Assembly: GCA_918026815.1 (NCBI GenBank)
Contig: CAKJVC010000012.1
Span: forward strand, 558,001-622,000
Direction: 5' to 3'
DNA from: Chalara sp. BL73
Taxonomy: Eukaryota; Ascomycota; Leotiomycetes; Helotiales
DNA: 64,000 nucleotides
Numbering within the stretch: position 1 is the stretch's first letter; every line of letters begins with the position of its first letter. Positions 20,730-34,000 of this stretch are shown here, piece after piece. The notes beneath the pieces were generated by a model that was given only the letters and a program-made list of their open reading frames with translations, ran no database searches and was not told the origin of the DNA. The position numbers were made by a program, and so were the translations under genes.

Positions 20730-21626
20730 CTACGTAAGCTTTGTATAGTATTGCATTTTGATCGCGCCTAGAGTCCGCTGTGGCGTCTGTTGCTGGAAAG
20801 CATGCCCGATCTCATCCCATGAGTATCCCTTCTTCATTTTCAATATCTCCTCGTTCTCTTTTGCAGTCCAAGGGACACGTGTTCTCTTTGCTTGTAATGT
20901 TACTGGCGGAACCTGGCATGCAGCCGCTCGTGTCGATTTCCGGTTAATGCATTGTTTCTCAACATGTAATGGTGCTTGATGTATCTTGGAATGTACAGCA
21001 GCGTCGTGATTGGCGTCTAACGGTTTGAGGTCAATCGGCAAGTGAAGGTGTCCCGAGATCGATGGCAATTTGAACTCAAGGTTGTACGTTGTCTCACTTC
21101 CGATCTTGGTGCATTTGAGAAAGCCTTGGAGGGGCCATTCCTGATACTCAGCAAATGGAACCTCTTCTGTTGCCGCAGACGGACTCCGAGAAGCTCGCGA
21201 GGCATGGTGGTGGCTATTATCGACAAAAGTTGATGGGCATCCATTATCGGCCTCCCGGATTTGCGCGTCGCTAATCTCAGGTGTGGTGGCCGATAGCGCC
21301 ACACGGGGACTGTGACCGATGGTTGGAGTTGTAATAGGCGCTGCGCGTGGCTTTCGTCGCTTTGCAGGTCGTGGGTCCTCATCTCCAGTATCGCAAGTAT
21401 TGTGACCCTCATCGACGTTCACGGAATGATAGGTTTCGCTGCTGATCAACGTATGCGTGTTTTGGTGCCCCCGTTTCGCTCCCCGCTTCTCCGCCTCAGG
21501 AGGGCCACTCTGTACCAGCTCAGGTGGAGCAGAGAGGCTAGAGGGACTTCGAGAGGTTCTTGGGGTATGACAGCGCTCGTCGTTGCTCAGAGCCGCTAGA
21601 TGCTTGGGATGGATCTTAGACTGTGC
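20730..21626 (-). CDS. Myb/SANT-like DNA-binding protein, 5' end unresolved
   Basis: The minus-strand frame is open from 21626 to the stop at 20730 (up to 298 aa) but has no ATG near its beginning, so a short upstream exon is likely. The C-terminal ~50 residues fit a Myb/SANT helix-turn-helix: VPWTAKENEEILKMKKGYSW then EIGHAF...QRTLGAIKMQYYTKL, with Trp residues at the usual spacing. Before it lies the module PLQGFLKCTKIGSETTYNLE, which is also found, diverged, in the chromo-like gene at 22.7-24.7 kb (IPVHGCFRLKTIASKVVYCL) and in its broken copy at 12.5 kb. Two basic KRRKPR-like stretches could be nuclear signals. Probably nuclear; the target is unknown. Confidence 0.65.
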   Translation of the reverse strand, partial: AQSKIHPKHLAALSNDERCHTPRTSRSPSSLSAPPELVQSGPPEAEKRGAKRGHQNTHTLISSETYHSVNVDEGHNTCDTGDEDPRPAKRRKPRAAPITTPTIGHSPRVALSATTPEISDAQIREADNGCPSTFVDNSHHHASRASRSPSAATEEVPFAEYQEWPLQGFLKCTKIGSETTYNLEFKLPSISGHLHLPIDLKPLDANHDAAVHSKIHQAPLHVEKQCINRKSTRAAACQVPPVTLQAKRTRVPWTAKENEEILKMKKGYSWDEIGHAFQQQTPQRTLGAIKMQYYTKLT

Positions 21627-22330
21627 TCATCCCTCACATCGATAATATTACCAGCTCCCCTCCAGGGGTTGACATGTATTCTAAAACGAACCGCAAGGAC
21701 CTGTCCACCACACGCTCTCCGGGTCCGAAGACTTCCGCTAAGGCTCATTCCCAGTAGTATTGGCGGCCCCTGTTCCGCTTGCTTCCGTCATGGTCACAGT
21801 CCTAACGTCTCCTTAATCTAGCACCAGTGCCAAATTTCCGGAATGCGCTGGAGTTAGAGGATGGTATGAGCTTGTTCCAGGAGCAGCCACCATTGAGCAC
21901 CATATCCAGCAAATACGATCGCCTAGACCTATGGAGGCAGAGACGGTTGATCACGATGGAGATCTAGACAGAAGGAAAAAAGAAGCAAACCTTGGGAGGG
22001 CTATGGCGAATGGGGTAACAGGGGAAGAGAAAAAGATTGAGGATGATGGACTGGAGAAGGAAGAGGAGAGGATGAGTGAAATATAGTTGAGAGCTGCCAT
22101 AGCAGGACGGCATTAAATGGAGGGAATCCATTTTCTGCCCCTCTAAAAGAATTGATATTGCGAATAATGACTGAGTAACCGCATGCGGCCAGCCGCTTTA
22201 CTATCTTGTAGCATCGCATTAAACGTGAGAACTAGCACGTGAAGGATATTTGATTAATAATATAATAAGCAGAGAAAGGATAAAAACTTTCAATTATGCG
22301 GAACCCATATTGAAACACCACTTTCCTCGA
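21627..22330. other. Intergenic region
   Basis: It may contain the missing first exon of the Myb-like gene. No other signal was recognised. Confidence 0.35.
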
Positions 22331-22720
22331 CCATAGATGCCCCTTGTCCACAAGACAAGGAAGTTGCTTATTCATCTCTAGGCACTATCATGTTCCAGCA
22401 CGGCGTACTCGGCCGGAGTCCTGCCTAAGAACTCCTTGCGGATCCAGTCCCAAGACTTGTCCTCTTTCTTGTCCTGCTTATCCCTTCGCCAAATGGCGCA
22501 CCTACAATGTCCCTTTACTCCGACGAAGGAGAGTAGTCTGGATCTCCTTCCATGAATAGCCCTCCTTCTTCACCTCAAGCAGGGTCGCTTCCTCTGGTAT
22601 GCATTTGGTTCCCGTTGTTTGACGCTGCAATAAACCTGAGATAGCTGGGAGTTTAGACTCAAGGTTGTACAGTACATGGCGTCGACCCGATTTTGGTGCG
22701 TTCGAGGAAGTTATACCGCC
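22331..22720 (-). pseudogene. Remnant of a second Myb-like gene
   Basis: Directly after the stop of the chromo-like gene, minus-strand reading in shifting frames gives FLERTKIGS, then a Myb-like segment (PEEATLLEVKKEGYSWKEIQ followed by RRSKGTL and a TAG). In a third frame comes a second helix-turn-helix-like stretch (KSWDWIRKEFLGRTPAEY). These match the PLQGFLKCTKIGS and VPWTAKENEEIL...GYSWDEI parts of the neighbouring intact gene. The expected Trp of PWT is lost and a Gln-to-stop-like TAG follows GTL. It is a decayed duplicate, not an expressed gene. Confidence 0.6.
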
Positions 22721-24710
22721 TCACTTCTGCTTCCGAGGTCGGCCACGTGGCTTATTTGTGATCTTCTCACCACGCACATCAGATGGTCGAATGACCAGAA
22801 GGTCTTCCGCTTCGGGCCGCTTCTGCCGTCCCTCTCCACTCCTGCCATGTGTGTGTTGAAGCTTCGCTTCGAACTCATCTATCAGCTCTCTTGCGCCAGC
22901 AAGTTCAAACTCAGGCATCCATGTATCCTCCCATTTCACCTTATAGTGTTTCTCATCATCGACTACCTTCTGGTCGATGATTTTGTAGATTCCCCATAGA
23001 TGATTGGTATCTGCGACTAGAGCAACTGATTGAGGCTCTCCGAGATCGGTGGGACTACTCTGTTTCTGGGTGAGGTCTTGAGGACGCGGTAATAATTCTT
23101 GAGAAAATGTAAGACAGTACACGACCTTCGACGCGATTGTCTTCAGTCTAAAGCACCCATGCACAGGGATCTCCTCGCTCTCTACCATACCGTCAGACGA
23201 GGTGGCTGCAATCGCTTGACATGAGACGTTGGGGGGATAAGTGGAATCCGCTTCCACATTGTTGTTTTCCGTGCTTTTCACCCGTTTGACTCGTTTCCGA
23301 GGACGTGGTCGGCTTCCTATCTCAGAGCCAGCGGCGTTGTGCATGTCGCGATAATCTTCGTCGTTGGAATTACCGAGGCTTCCACCACGAACCATTTCCT
23401 GCTCGGCGTCCCTCAATTCCCGTTCCTGACCTAGGGCCGTGATTAGAGAGCGAGACTGAGGTTTTTCAAGGTTGGTAGATTCGAGTGCAGCAGAAACGGT
23501 GCCAGCGGCGCTAGCCAGCCCGGTGGGAGCTGTAGTGCGTGGTCGCTTGCGGCGGATACTTTTGGCAGCATCTCGTCGGTGGCGATGTTTCGGCAAAGAG
23601 TCCTTCGTCCAGTTTGCCTTTGGGAGAGACGCCACAGCCGGGCCAAGTTGTTGGGATTGAGCGGGATCATGCTGGCTATCCTGTAGCTTAGAAACGGAAA
23701 CGTTGACTGAATTGTTGCAAGAAATAGCAGACGACCTTGATCTCTTCCTAGAGCGAGTGTTGATATCGTCGTCATCATTTCCCTTAGCGAAGACATCAAC
23801 GCCAACGCCTTTGTCTTCTACCTCCTTGGCAACATCGAGATCAACGTAGCCCGTGCTCCGTTGTGTAATCTCGCTATTCACTTGTAGGGGGCTGGATTGG
23901 TGTGTGATGGGCCCGTGGCCAGAGGAGGCTGACCTTAGATAATCAGCAGTGGGCTGAGGCTGGGCGCCATCGACTACGCCATTGTCGTTACCATCACCGT
24001 CGTCTTTGTGGTCGGCGACAAGACGATCGAAAGTGAGTGTGGTTCCTGAGCTGAAGCCGTCACCACCTGTCAGGTCACTATTTGCAATGTCTGGAGAATG
24101 AGAAGTGTGCTTGGGTGCGAGGTCGATGTCAGGATTGCTGTGGTCGGTTTCAGACTCGGCGCCCGCAGGTTCGTCGTCACTGAGCATAATCGGATCTAGG
24201 ACGAATGAATAAGAAGTCCTGGCCGAGTTGAGACGCAATATGCTCACCTTGAGTGCTTCCTTTTGTTGAGTGGCTAGCATCAACAGGACTTCCATCTCGA
24301 GTTCTATCATCGGCCTTTTCAGCCAAGCCGCTGGAGTTCGATTTCGCGCTTGCTAAGACGCTCTTCTGCTGGAATCTTGCCAAGAGCTCATCTATATCAG
24401 GGAAGTCATCGCTGTCGTTGTAGTTCGAGGAATTTCGTACTGCTGTCAACCCGCCATGTTAGACGCAATTATTGTGATGACAATCTCGACACGTACCTTG
24501 CTCCTGAATGTTATCATTGCTGCCGCGCTGATCTGATAAGTGCCTCTTTTCCCATGTCTCGTTCCATGGCTCGAGTTGTGAGGCGGTTTGGTGAATAGAA
24601 GTAGATGCAGCAGATTCTCCTGATACAATTGAGGCCGTGGGTGCACCTAGAAAAAGCGGAGACTTGCTACTTGAGGCCAGGGGGGGTTGGTAAAAGATAA
24701 TATTATCCAT
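22721..24710 (-). CDS. Chromo-like domain protein with AT-hook (three exons, 627 aa)
   Basis: Exons 24710-24497, 24442-24248 and 24195-22721 join to 1884 nt. Introns are 54 and 52 bp, and both junctions restore the frame exactly. The N-terminus and middle are low-complexity, acidic and Ser-rich with basic nuclear-signal-like clusters (RSRKRSRS, RRKRPRT, RPRKRVKRVK). Around residue 477 lies the module IPVHGCFRLKTIASKVVYCL shared with the Myb-like neighbour. At 535-585 a chromo-like domain reads LWGIYKIID...HYKVKWEDTWMPEFEL...ELIDEFEAK. It keeps the W-E core but lacks part of the aromatic cage and the PESxNTW insert of canonical chromodomains. The last residues, KPRGRPRKQK, are an AT-hook. Likely a nuclear chromatin-associated protein; the ligand is unknown. 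Confidence 0.75.
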
Positions 24711-26444
24711 GGTGGGCAGAAAGCCGAATGATTGATTTTGCTCTCAAGGGGAAATTTTGAGGAGACTCCTGAAGGAGAAACACCTGGGCTCATATAAGAA
24801 GCACACCTGGTAGCTGCGGCTTTCGAACACGACGAGATGCATGAATATCGCCAGGGAAAGTAGCTCCACACTTCCACTTGCATGTGCATTTCACAGAGGT
24901 TATCCCGCCATAATCCCTGCTCACAAAATTTCCTCCAATTGACAGCTCTCGCCTGAAGTCCGTTCTCAGCTTTGTGGCGCGGCAAATGAGCACTACAAGA
25001 TGGGTGGGGGGGATGGCCAACAAGGCGAGATGGGAAGCTTAGGCAGATCTAGCTATTCCCATGCATGTCGTCAGATTCCGCCTGAAATCACGCCGAGATT
25101 GATGGTGATCCCGCCTTCACTTCTCTATACATAAAATCCTTCACATCTGAGACGGATCTAACCCCCTAAAGACACGAGCACCGTACTCTCCTCCTACTAT
25201 AGACCACAGCAGCTACGTAATTCTCGGCGGAGCAATGCAGTAGCCAGCCACGTCGTCGTGCGGTATTTCTTCGATTGGCTGGGTCTTCCCGCACGAAGAG
25301 AATGCCAGGGATTTGCCTCCACAGTCGGAGTCACCGAGGTGCATTGCGGTGAGAATCGTTAAGGTGGGACGGCAAGGAGAGAGCTGAGCGCTAAAACCGG
25401 GCTCAGGCTCGTATTCTAAATTATGCAGTGTGATCCAGAGAGTATATGGATGTTGCGATAATCAAGGATCGAATCCAGAGTGGCAGATCGAGGGATCAAG
25501 CTCGAACTAGGCTGTATCGCCGAGCTTGTCAGCTGCAGCATGGTCAACAGACGGAGATTTCTGAGTCGGTGTAGGAGGGAGAGGCTGACAGCGCATGACG
25601 AAACTGGAAGGACCAAAAAAGGAGTACCTGGGAAAGTGGTAGGACGGCGTTCAGCTCCTCAACTAGCTCATGCTTACCCCGCTGCGAATGGCGCTGTAGT
25701 CGGGATCTTTGATATCCGGTCTCGAGATTGCGAGGCCATTATGTCATTGGGCATGTCCATGAGACGAGCCAGATCAGACAGAAGCTGGCATAATGAAGAC
25801 GGAGCTGAACCCGAGACCAGCACTGCGCCGCTGATTCCTGCAATGGTGCTACAGCCTGGATCCTTGGCATCCCGCTCTGCATATTCACGAGCAAGGCATG
25901 CTGAAGGAGAAGCAACTAGGAGAGGAGCGAAGAGGTGCACGGCTGGCCGAATTTTCGGATTCTAGAGAGTTTGCAAGTGATGACCTGAGGGGATTCGAAA
26001 TGTCGGCTCTCGCATATGACATCCCATCGGTAGCTGGCTCAGCCAGAGCTCGAATTCGGGCTGTCGCAGCTGGATGAAGTGGGACGGGCCAGCATGGTCG
26101 ATGAGACTTCGCTGCAGTGCAAGTGAGTTGGTTGGTTAGTTGGTGCGGTGGGCCAGGAAGGAGGCACAGGGAGGTAAGGCTGAGACCGAGATGAGGCAGA
26201 ATAGAGAGATGATCAGTTGGGCGTGAAGATAGCAGGAGAAAGAGTTGCGAGCGACGTGAGGAAGGGAGAGCGGAGGGGTTCTTATAGACGACGTCGAAAA
26301 GCAGCGCCTTCACGAAGCGAGGACGCTATGCCTGAACGGATGCCGCTAAGCCTAACCTAGCGCGCGCCATGTCCCGAAAGAGCACCGCTACACCCACCCG
26401 CGCCTCCCCCCTGGAACCAGCGCCCCGCTAACCGGCTCACAGAA
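24711..26444. other. Gene-poor GC-rich flank of the AT-rich block
   Basis: Several longish frames exist on both strands (25480-25965 plus, 25674-25940 and 25885-26313 minus), but they begin with GTG, overlap each other and resemble nothing. I read them as chance frames in GC-rich DNA. The base composition switches sharply to very AT-rich at about 26445. Confidence 0.45.
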
Positions 26445-29037
26445 TACTCGAAAACTTTTTTTGTTTTTTTACTAAAAGTTTAATTTTTTTTTTAGCTATT
26501 AGTACTTTTTTTTCGAAAACGTTGTTTTCGACGTTTAAGTTTAGTTTAAAATCGAAGCCGTAAAATAGTTTAAACGAAATACTACCGGTATTTATATAAA
26601 CAAAGTTGTTGTATATAAATTTTGTTAAAACTAATTTTAAAATTTAGTTATTTTGCTTATAATTGTAATACGTTTTTAAATAAAATTTTAAAATTTAATT
26701 TTGTTGTTTTGTTTAACTGTTCGTTTATAAATAAAAAGCAGTAAAAAGTCGACAGCGAATTTTAAAGTAATATATAAAGTTTTTTTAAAATTTGTTTATA
26801 AAAACAAACTTTTTGTCGATAGTAATTTTTTTTAAAAATCCGAAATTTTTATAAATATAGTTTATAAATAGTTTTGCAAATTTATAAATTTAAATACTTT
26901 TTTGTATAGTTATATAGCGTGCTAGTTTAGTGTATTTGTTAATTATAACTAGTACGAAGTTATATATTTAGTTGTGCTTTTTGCTAAACAATAAATTTGT
27001 AATAAAATTTATAGTTATTTCTTTTTATAGTTTTAAAAAAATAAAAATCGAAACTAATTCGCTATAAATTTAGTGTTTTTTCAGTTTGCTTTTTTAGTAT
27101 TTCGTGCACGTTTTAACATGTTTTTTAATATTATTTTTTAAATTAAACTAATAGTATTTTCGGTTTATTAGCTCGCGCGTTTTACGTATACTAAAATAGC
27201 CGGCAAGCTTTTTATTATAATGTACGTGAATTATTTCTGCGCGTATTAATTTTTCGTTAAAAATATATACAGTTTTTTTATAACGAAATAAACTATTTTT
27301 GTAATTTATATTTTATAACTTTTTCGCTTCGGTTTAGTTTTGTTTTGTAGTTTTTTTAGTAATTTTTCGAACTAAAAAAAAATTAGTTTTTTGCAATTTT
27401 GTTAAAACGTTTTAAATCGGTTTTGTTATTTTACTATATACTGTTTTAGTCGATAACAATATAATTGCTATTTTCTGTAGTACGCGCTGTTTGCAACTAG
27501 CTATATTAGCAGTAAGTTTAAATTTAATTTTTCGAATTACACTGCAGTATTTTTTAGTTTATAACTTTGTTATATTTGTTTTTAGTTTCGGCATTTTACC
27601 GGTTTAAAAACGCTTACTTTTCGAAATAAACGCGATTTTACATAAACGCGTTTAATTCGTGCTATTTAAAAACACACTTTTTAAATAGTTTTTTAAAATA
27701 TAAAACAATTTTATTATACGTAGTTTGTTATACAAAATCGAAAAAAACGTTTTTGCTTTTTTTTTGTTTCGTTTTCGATTCGGCGTTAACTTTTTATAGT
27801 TCGGCTTTTGTAAAAGTCCGTTTGCAAAATTAGTTTTATTTAGTTTAAACTTAATTACAAAATTAAACTCGTTTAAATTTTCGGCTTATTTCGTTTAACA
27901 GTTTATAAACTTTTTTTTTGTTATAAAATATTTTAAATTGTTGTAATCGATATAAACTGTAACAATATTAGTATTATTTCGAAAATATTGCTTTTATTGT
28001 CGGAAAATATAAATTATAACTATTAATTTTATATTGTAAATATTATATCGAAATTTAATAAAAGTAAACTTTTTTAAGTAAAAAGCAATAAAGTGCTATT
28101 TAACTTTTTTTTTTTTTTCGAACAGCTGTAAAAAAATTTCGACTATAGCTTATTTAAAACTATTTGTTTTTATTTTAATTTTACGTTACAAATTAAAATG
28201 TTTAAACAAAAATGTTTTTCAGAATTTCGATTTTAAAATTTTAAAGCTTGTTAACGCTTCGAGTTTTACTCGAAAAAAAGCTGTAAGCTTTTTTATTTTT
28301 TTAAAAAAGTTTGTTAGTAATACATAAATACAAGCGTATTTTTTAATAAATCGTTTATAAAAATTAGTAAACTTTAAAAACATTTAAATATTTTTATAGC
28401 ACGTAAACACAAATTATTTTTTTACGGTTTTTACGCAAAAAAAAAATATTTTTATGCTTTTTAGCTTTATAATAAAGCTTAAAAACTTAACAGTATTCGT
28501 ATTAAAACAGTATTTAAAAAAGTTTGTATATAGTTTGTATTTTTGTAGCTTTTCAAAAATTTTATAAACCGTTTTTGTATAGTTTTCGATTTTTTTTAAA
28601 AAAATAAATATATTATTAAAGTAAACTACGCAAATTACATCGACAAAGCCGATTAGCGCTTAGTTAATGTAAGTTTAAAATATAACTAAAACGTTTAAAA
28701 ATTTTTAAAAAAAAACTAAGTATTCGAAATAACTGTATTAAATACAAAACGCTGTTTTTTACTTATCGCTTTTTTTAATGCGTATTTTGTAATAAGTATT
28801 AGTAAAATTTATTTTTGTAAATTGTTTTAAGCAACAAAACTTATTTAGCGTTTTACTAATTAAAAGCAACAGCGTTTTATTTTTAATTGTAACTTTATTT
28901 AATTTTTTGTAATTTACGTATAGTTTAAAAAAACCGTTTTTTTTAAGTACGAATAAAATCGGCGTTTTTGCAAAGCTAGTAAATCGGCAGATTTACTTTT
29001 TTAATAAAAAAAATTCGAAATATTTTTTTAGTATTGT

Positions 29038-29042
29038 TAATT
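29038..29042 (+). repeat. Target-site duplication, left copy (TAATT)
   Basis: TAATT immediately precedes the 5' LTR and is repeated immediately after the 3' LTR (35559-35563), as expected for a 5-bp staggered integration. Confidence 0.85.
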
Positions 29043-29392
29043 TGTTACGCGCATCGCTAACAGGCTTATGCCTTAGGGGCCTGAGGCTCGGTAGACTTGG
29101 TTTACACAGAGAACCCCTGAGGTAGGATCACGTGATGGATCATGGATCATGCTATGATCCACGATCCATGGATCATGGCGCTTGCAATAATTCAACACAC
29201 GAAGGAATTTATATAAGTAGATAGCTTTTCTTTAGATAGGAGCTTCGTGCTTAACTCAATATAGTATTTTAACACTATACTGTTATCGGGATTTTACTTT
29301 TTATATGTGATATACTTACTTCTTTTTAGACCAACAACTCTCGGATTAAGATTTTTTATTTATATTAGTTGTAAGCTGATAAAACCGTAACA
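29043..29392 (+). repeat. 5' LTR (350 bp)
   Basis: Starts TGTTACGCGC and ends CCGTAACA. Same length as the 3' LTR. A palindrome-rich U3 segment lies at about 29120-29175 (gatcacgtgatggatcatgg and its near-inverse). The first ~150 bp keep many G and C that are mutated in the 3' LTR, while the last ~150 bp are the more T-rich of the two copies. Confidence 0.9.
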
Positions 29393-30540
29393 CTTTGAGC
29401 ACTTGTCTTGAAGTACTTGTATCGCGTATAACAATATCGACAACTAGTTCAACTTTACGTATTTCTAAAGGCTCAGCGCTATTTGAAGCTTTACTACTAA
29501 TTCTACAGCCTGTTTATATGCTACAACAAGTTAAACTACTTAAAGTCCAGGAACTTAAGACTTTCGACGGCAATCGATAACACTTTCGCTTATACGTTTT
29601 ACAATGCGAAATTTACATTCGCATAAACTCGCTATTTTTCGGAAGCCAAGAGCAAATAGTTTTGTGAGCAGTATTCTTTTTGACAAAAACCGTTTACAAT
29701 TGGATTTTTACTTATTTGAAAAACTACTTCGCTTATTTATATAACAAAAGAAAGATCGAGACTAATTTCATTTTTGACAGTTATAAAAAATACGTTAGTT
29801 AACTTACTTGTATATTCGAGAACACGGATAAAAAAATAAAAGCGGAACGAGACATTCAAGTGTGCAAACAACTTACTAATATAACGGAATACACAGAGCG
29901 TTTTAAGCTGCTAGCAGAAAAAGTAAACTAGAATAACAAAGCTTTTACTGCGCTTTACTACAAAAGTTTTAAAGAAAATGTCAAAAATAATATTGTTCGG
30001 GAAGAACGACTAACTAACTTCACTGCTATAAAAAACAAAGCAATTGAGATTAATACTAGACTGTATAAAAAACGCATAGAAAAAAAAAGACAGTATTTTT
30101 TAAAGTTCAGCAAACGGCAGCACTTTTAAAAACTTTGTTATTACTTACTTATAGAACTAGATGCGTTTCAAGAAAAGCTTAAGCAAAAAACAAACTTATT
30201 TAAAGAAGAAATGCAGCGACGACGCGACAAGAAGCTATGCTTCGAGTGTAGACTGCTAAAGCACATAGCTAGCTTTTACTGCTAGAAGCAACTTTGGAAA
30301 AGCCAAAAACAACTTAACATTACGGGCAAAAAAAAATACAACAAAGCACTTGGCAAAGTTCTGGCCGTGTTTAAGGCTAAAAAACTAGAAGTGCCAGAAA
30401 AAGAACTAGAACGACAATAGATCTATACTTAATATAACGCTACGTGCATCAAGTGTAAAATAGAATGCAGTGCAGCCTGGAAAAACAAATGTTTCAGTTG
30501 TTATTTCGACAAAAATAACGAATAAAAAAAAACAAGCAAA
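29393..30540 (+). pseudogene. gag of the chromovirus (degenerate)
   Basis: The translated stretches IETNFIFDSYKKYV, ERDIQVCKQLTNITEYTERF and the zinc knuckle near 30240 are recognisable Ty3/gypsy capsid and nucleocapsid sequence, interrupted by TAG/TAA at former Trp/Gln codons. The stretch after the LTR (29393-29580) is still open. The tRNA primer-binding site is not obvious. Confidence 0.7.
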
Positions 30541-31079
30541 ACTATGAAAGAATTCTTATTCCAAGTAAATAAAGCAGCTATTGAATCAGAATCCGATAAA
30601 AATTGAAATGTAAGTTCAGAAATAAATCGGCTTTTAAGAATTTTTAAATCAGAAAAACGGATTTTGCATAAATTACTATTTAGAATTGATTAAGATAACT
30701 TTAAAACACTTTCTAAAGAATATATAGTTAATAATACTTTAGCAAAAGAAATTACACTTTAGCGCAGACTGGAAATCATTAATAAGGAAATCTTTAAAAA
30801 AAGAACAAAGCTAAAAGAAATAAAAGCAGAAAAAAGAGCTAAAGAACGCAGCAAGTAAAAAGCAATGCTTGCGTTAAGTTTAGTCGACGAGTTTGAAAAA
30901 AACAACGCAGCGCATTACCGACACTTACAACATAGAACTTTTTACTAGACTGTATGCTACACGAACTACTACACATATTATTATAACGCTAAGCAAGCAA
31001 AGTAGTACTTAAAGCGAAAGCAAATAATATATTTCGAGAATAACGAAAAAAAAGAACCAAAAAAAGAACTTTGCGCTTT

Positions 31080-34000
31080 CGGGAAAAAAAAACAATTATT
31101 TGTTAGAGTCAAGCTAAAAACATACAACATAACAGCTATAATAAACTTTGGAACTACGAAGAACTTTGTATTACTGGACGTAATAAAGCATTTCGGAATA
31201 TTTACACAAGTCAAAACTGACTTATACACTTTCACAGTAACTGACGGCACGAATATATCGTACCGAAATGGACTTGTAAATATCGAAACATTAAAGCTCA
31301 GAATAAACACAAGTAACTATATAAAATAGTTACAACTGGACGTTACTCGAATAGAGCGGCATAAAATCATTTTGAGAATACTATAGATTATAAAGCATAA
31401 CTCAACGATTAATTAGCAAACAAAACAGCTTGTTTTTAACAAATGCTAATATGTAGTCAAGCTTAAGCTATTGACTATTAGGCTAACAGAAAGCAAAAAC
31501 AAAAAAGCACAACTAGAAAAACTCGACTAAAGCCTAAAAGAAGTTTGCGCTACTTCCAAAAAGGAGCTAAATTATCTAGACGAAAAATTACATACTAAAA
31601 AAGTGCTTAAAAAGTATAAAGAGTTCGAACGGCTATTCTCGGAAAAACAAAGACTCGCGGCTCTGCCGGAACACAAGCTATAGAATTATAAAATACTATT
31701 GATCGAAAAAGCAGTACTTTTAAAAAAACTAATTTACTTATTATTTACAGATAACTTGAAAACGCTTAAAGAATTTATCGACTCCGGCTTAAAAAAAAGA
31801 ATAATCAAGAAGTTAACATTACTAGCAAAAAGCTTAGTGTTATTTGTGCTTAAATTAAACAAAACTAAAAAGTTGTGCGTCGACTATCGAAAGTTGAACG
31901 ACATAACAGTCAAAAACTGCTATGCACTATTAAAAACAGACGAAATAAAAAATCGCCTGCAAAAAGCTAAGATATTTACACAGTTAAACTTACGAAATGC
32001 GTATTATAGTATGCGAATCAAAAAAAGCGAAAAATAGAAAACAGCTTTCAAAACCCGGTATAAACATTACGAGTTTACAGCTATACTTATAGGACTTACG
32101 AATGCTTTAGCTACTTTCCAGAAACTAATTAACAATATTCTTATGCTATTTTTGAACGTTACTTGCATATGCTATTTAAATGACATTTTGATTTATTCTA
32201 GTCGAGAAGAAAATCACAAGAACGATGTTAAAGCAGTATTATGTGCGCTGCACGATGCGAACATAAAACTTAAACTATCGAAGTGTCGATTTAAAGTTAA
32301 AAAAGTTATATTTTTAGGATATGTGATTTTTACAGAAAGAATCAAAATAGACTTAGCAAAAATTAAACTTATTTTGAAATAGAATGCTTTAACATGCGTT
32401 AAGAACGTACAATCATTTGTGAGATTCGCTAATTTTTATCGAAAATTTATTAAGAAATATTCGGAATTAGCTACTTTATTAACTCGACTTACTCGGAAAA
32501 ACGTGGTTTTCGAGTAAACAACAAAAGCATAAAAAACGTTCAACAAGTTGAAGCAGGCTTTTACTACTGTTTCTGTATTTCTCGCTTTCGATGCAAAAAA
32601 AAAAATCAAAGTAAAAACCGATGCATTAAATTATGCTTTAAAAGCTGTGTTTAGCTAACTTAACGCGAAAAAGAAATAGCAATTAACAGCTTACTATTCA
32701 CGAAAGTTTACATTAGCAAAACTCAACTATAAAATATACGACAAAGAACTACTCGCTATTGTTAATGCATTTCGCGAATAAAGAAAGTACTTAGAAAGAT
32801 TTAAATACTAAGTATAAGTGCTAACAAACTACAAAAATCTTATTGTTTTTACTATTACGAAAAAGTTGAACCGACGTTAAGTTAAGTAAGCGGAAAGACT
32901 CGCTTTATACAACTTCAGAATTTTATATGTTAAAAAAACAAAAAACGCTAAAGCAAATGCGCTTAGCAGGAAACCGAAGTACTTTTTTAACAAAACACAT
33001 GTTTCGCACGCGGTGCTACAACAAAAAAAAGACTTATTAGTATTTAACAGAAAAGAACTTTTTATAGCTACAAGAATAAAACATCGAGTAGAAAACTCGG
33101 AGTTTATTCAAGCATACAAAAAAGATTTTATAGCTACTAAAGCTTTTAACAAACAAAAGCAAGGATTTACTATAAACAGCTTAGGAATTTTTCGCTACTA
33201 CGAGAAAATCTATGTTTTATTTACACTTAAAACGACTTTTGTAATAGAACAATATAAACTACTCGCTTATAGACATTAAGGAATCGCTAAAACTATAAAC
33301 AAGATTTCTAGGAAATACTACTTTTCAAGAATAAAAAAACTAGTTACTAAAATAGTTACCGAATGCGACACGTGTATCCGGAACAAAGCTTTACGCTATG
33401 CTTTTTATAGACTAATACAATCGCCGACTATTTTAAGCAAACTATAAAAGTTTATTGTATAAAACTTTGTAGTAAAACTACTACTTTCTAAATAGCCGGT
33501 CTCGGGAAAATAGTACGATTCAATATTTGTTATTGTAGAAAAAACCACTAAATACTGCTACTTGGAGCTATATTTGAAAAGCAGTACAGCAGAAGATTTA
33601 GCTTATACATTTTTTAAAGTCGTAGTTGCAAACTATAAAACTTTTACAGAAATTATATTAAACAGAAACAAGCTTTTTACATTCAAGTTCTAAACAACGC
33701 TTACTGCGCTTATAGGAGTAAAAAAGAAGCTATTAACGAGCTTTTATCTATAAATCAATAAACAAACAGAAAAACTTAACTAGACAATAGAAGCATACTT
33801 CAGATGCTATGTGAACTACAAGCAAAACAACTGAATCGAGCTTTTGCTACTCGCACAGTTCGCATATAACAGTGCAATTAACGAAACAACAAAAGTATCG
33901 CTGTTTTATGCTAACTACGGCTATAAGCTAAAAGCATACTATAAACTAAGCAAAAATAAAGCGCATTTACAGCTTGCAATAGTTAAAATCGAACAATTAC

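Noticed and set aside
25480..26313. Three overlapping frames of 88-161 codons on both strands
   Set aside because: They begin with GTG rather than ATG, overlap each other in antisense and match nothing; the DNA is GC-rich, where long chance frames are common.
30981..31310. Minus-strand frame inside the chromovirus protease region
   Set aside because: It is the antisense of protease (INFGTTKNFV on the plus strand) and has no protein character of its own, unlike the antisense frame at 34.5 kb.
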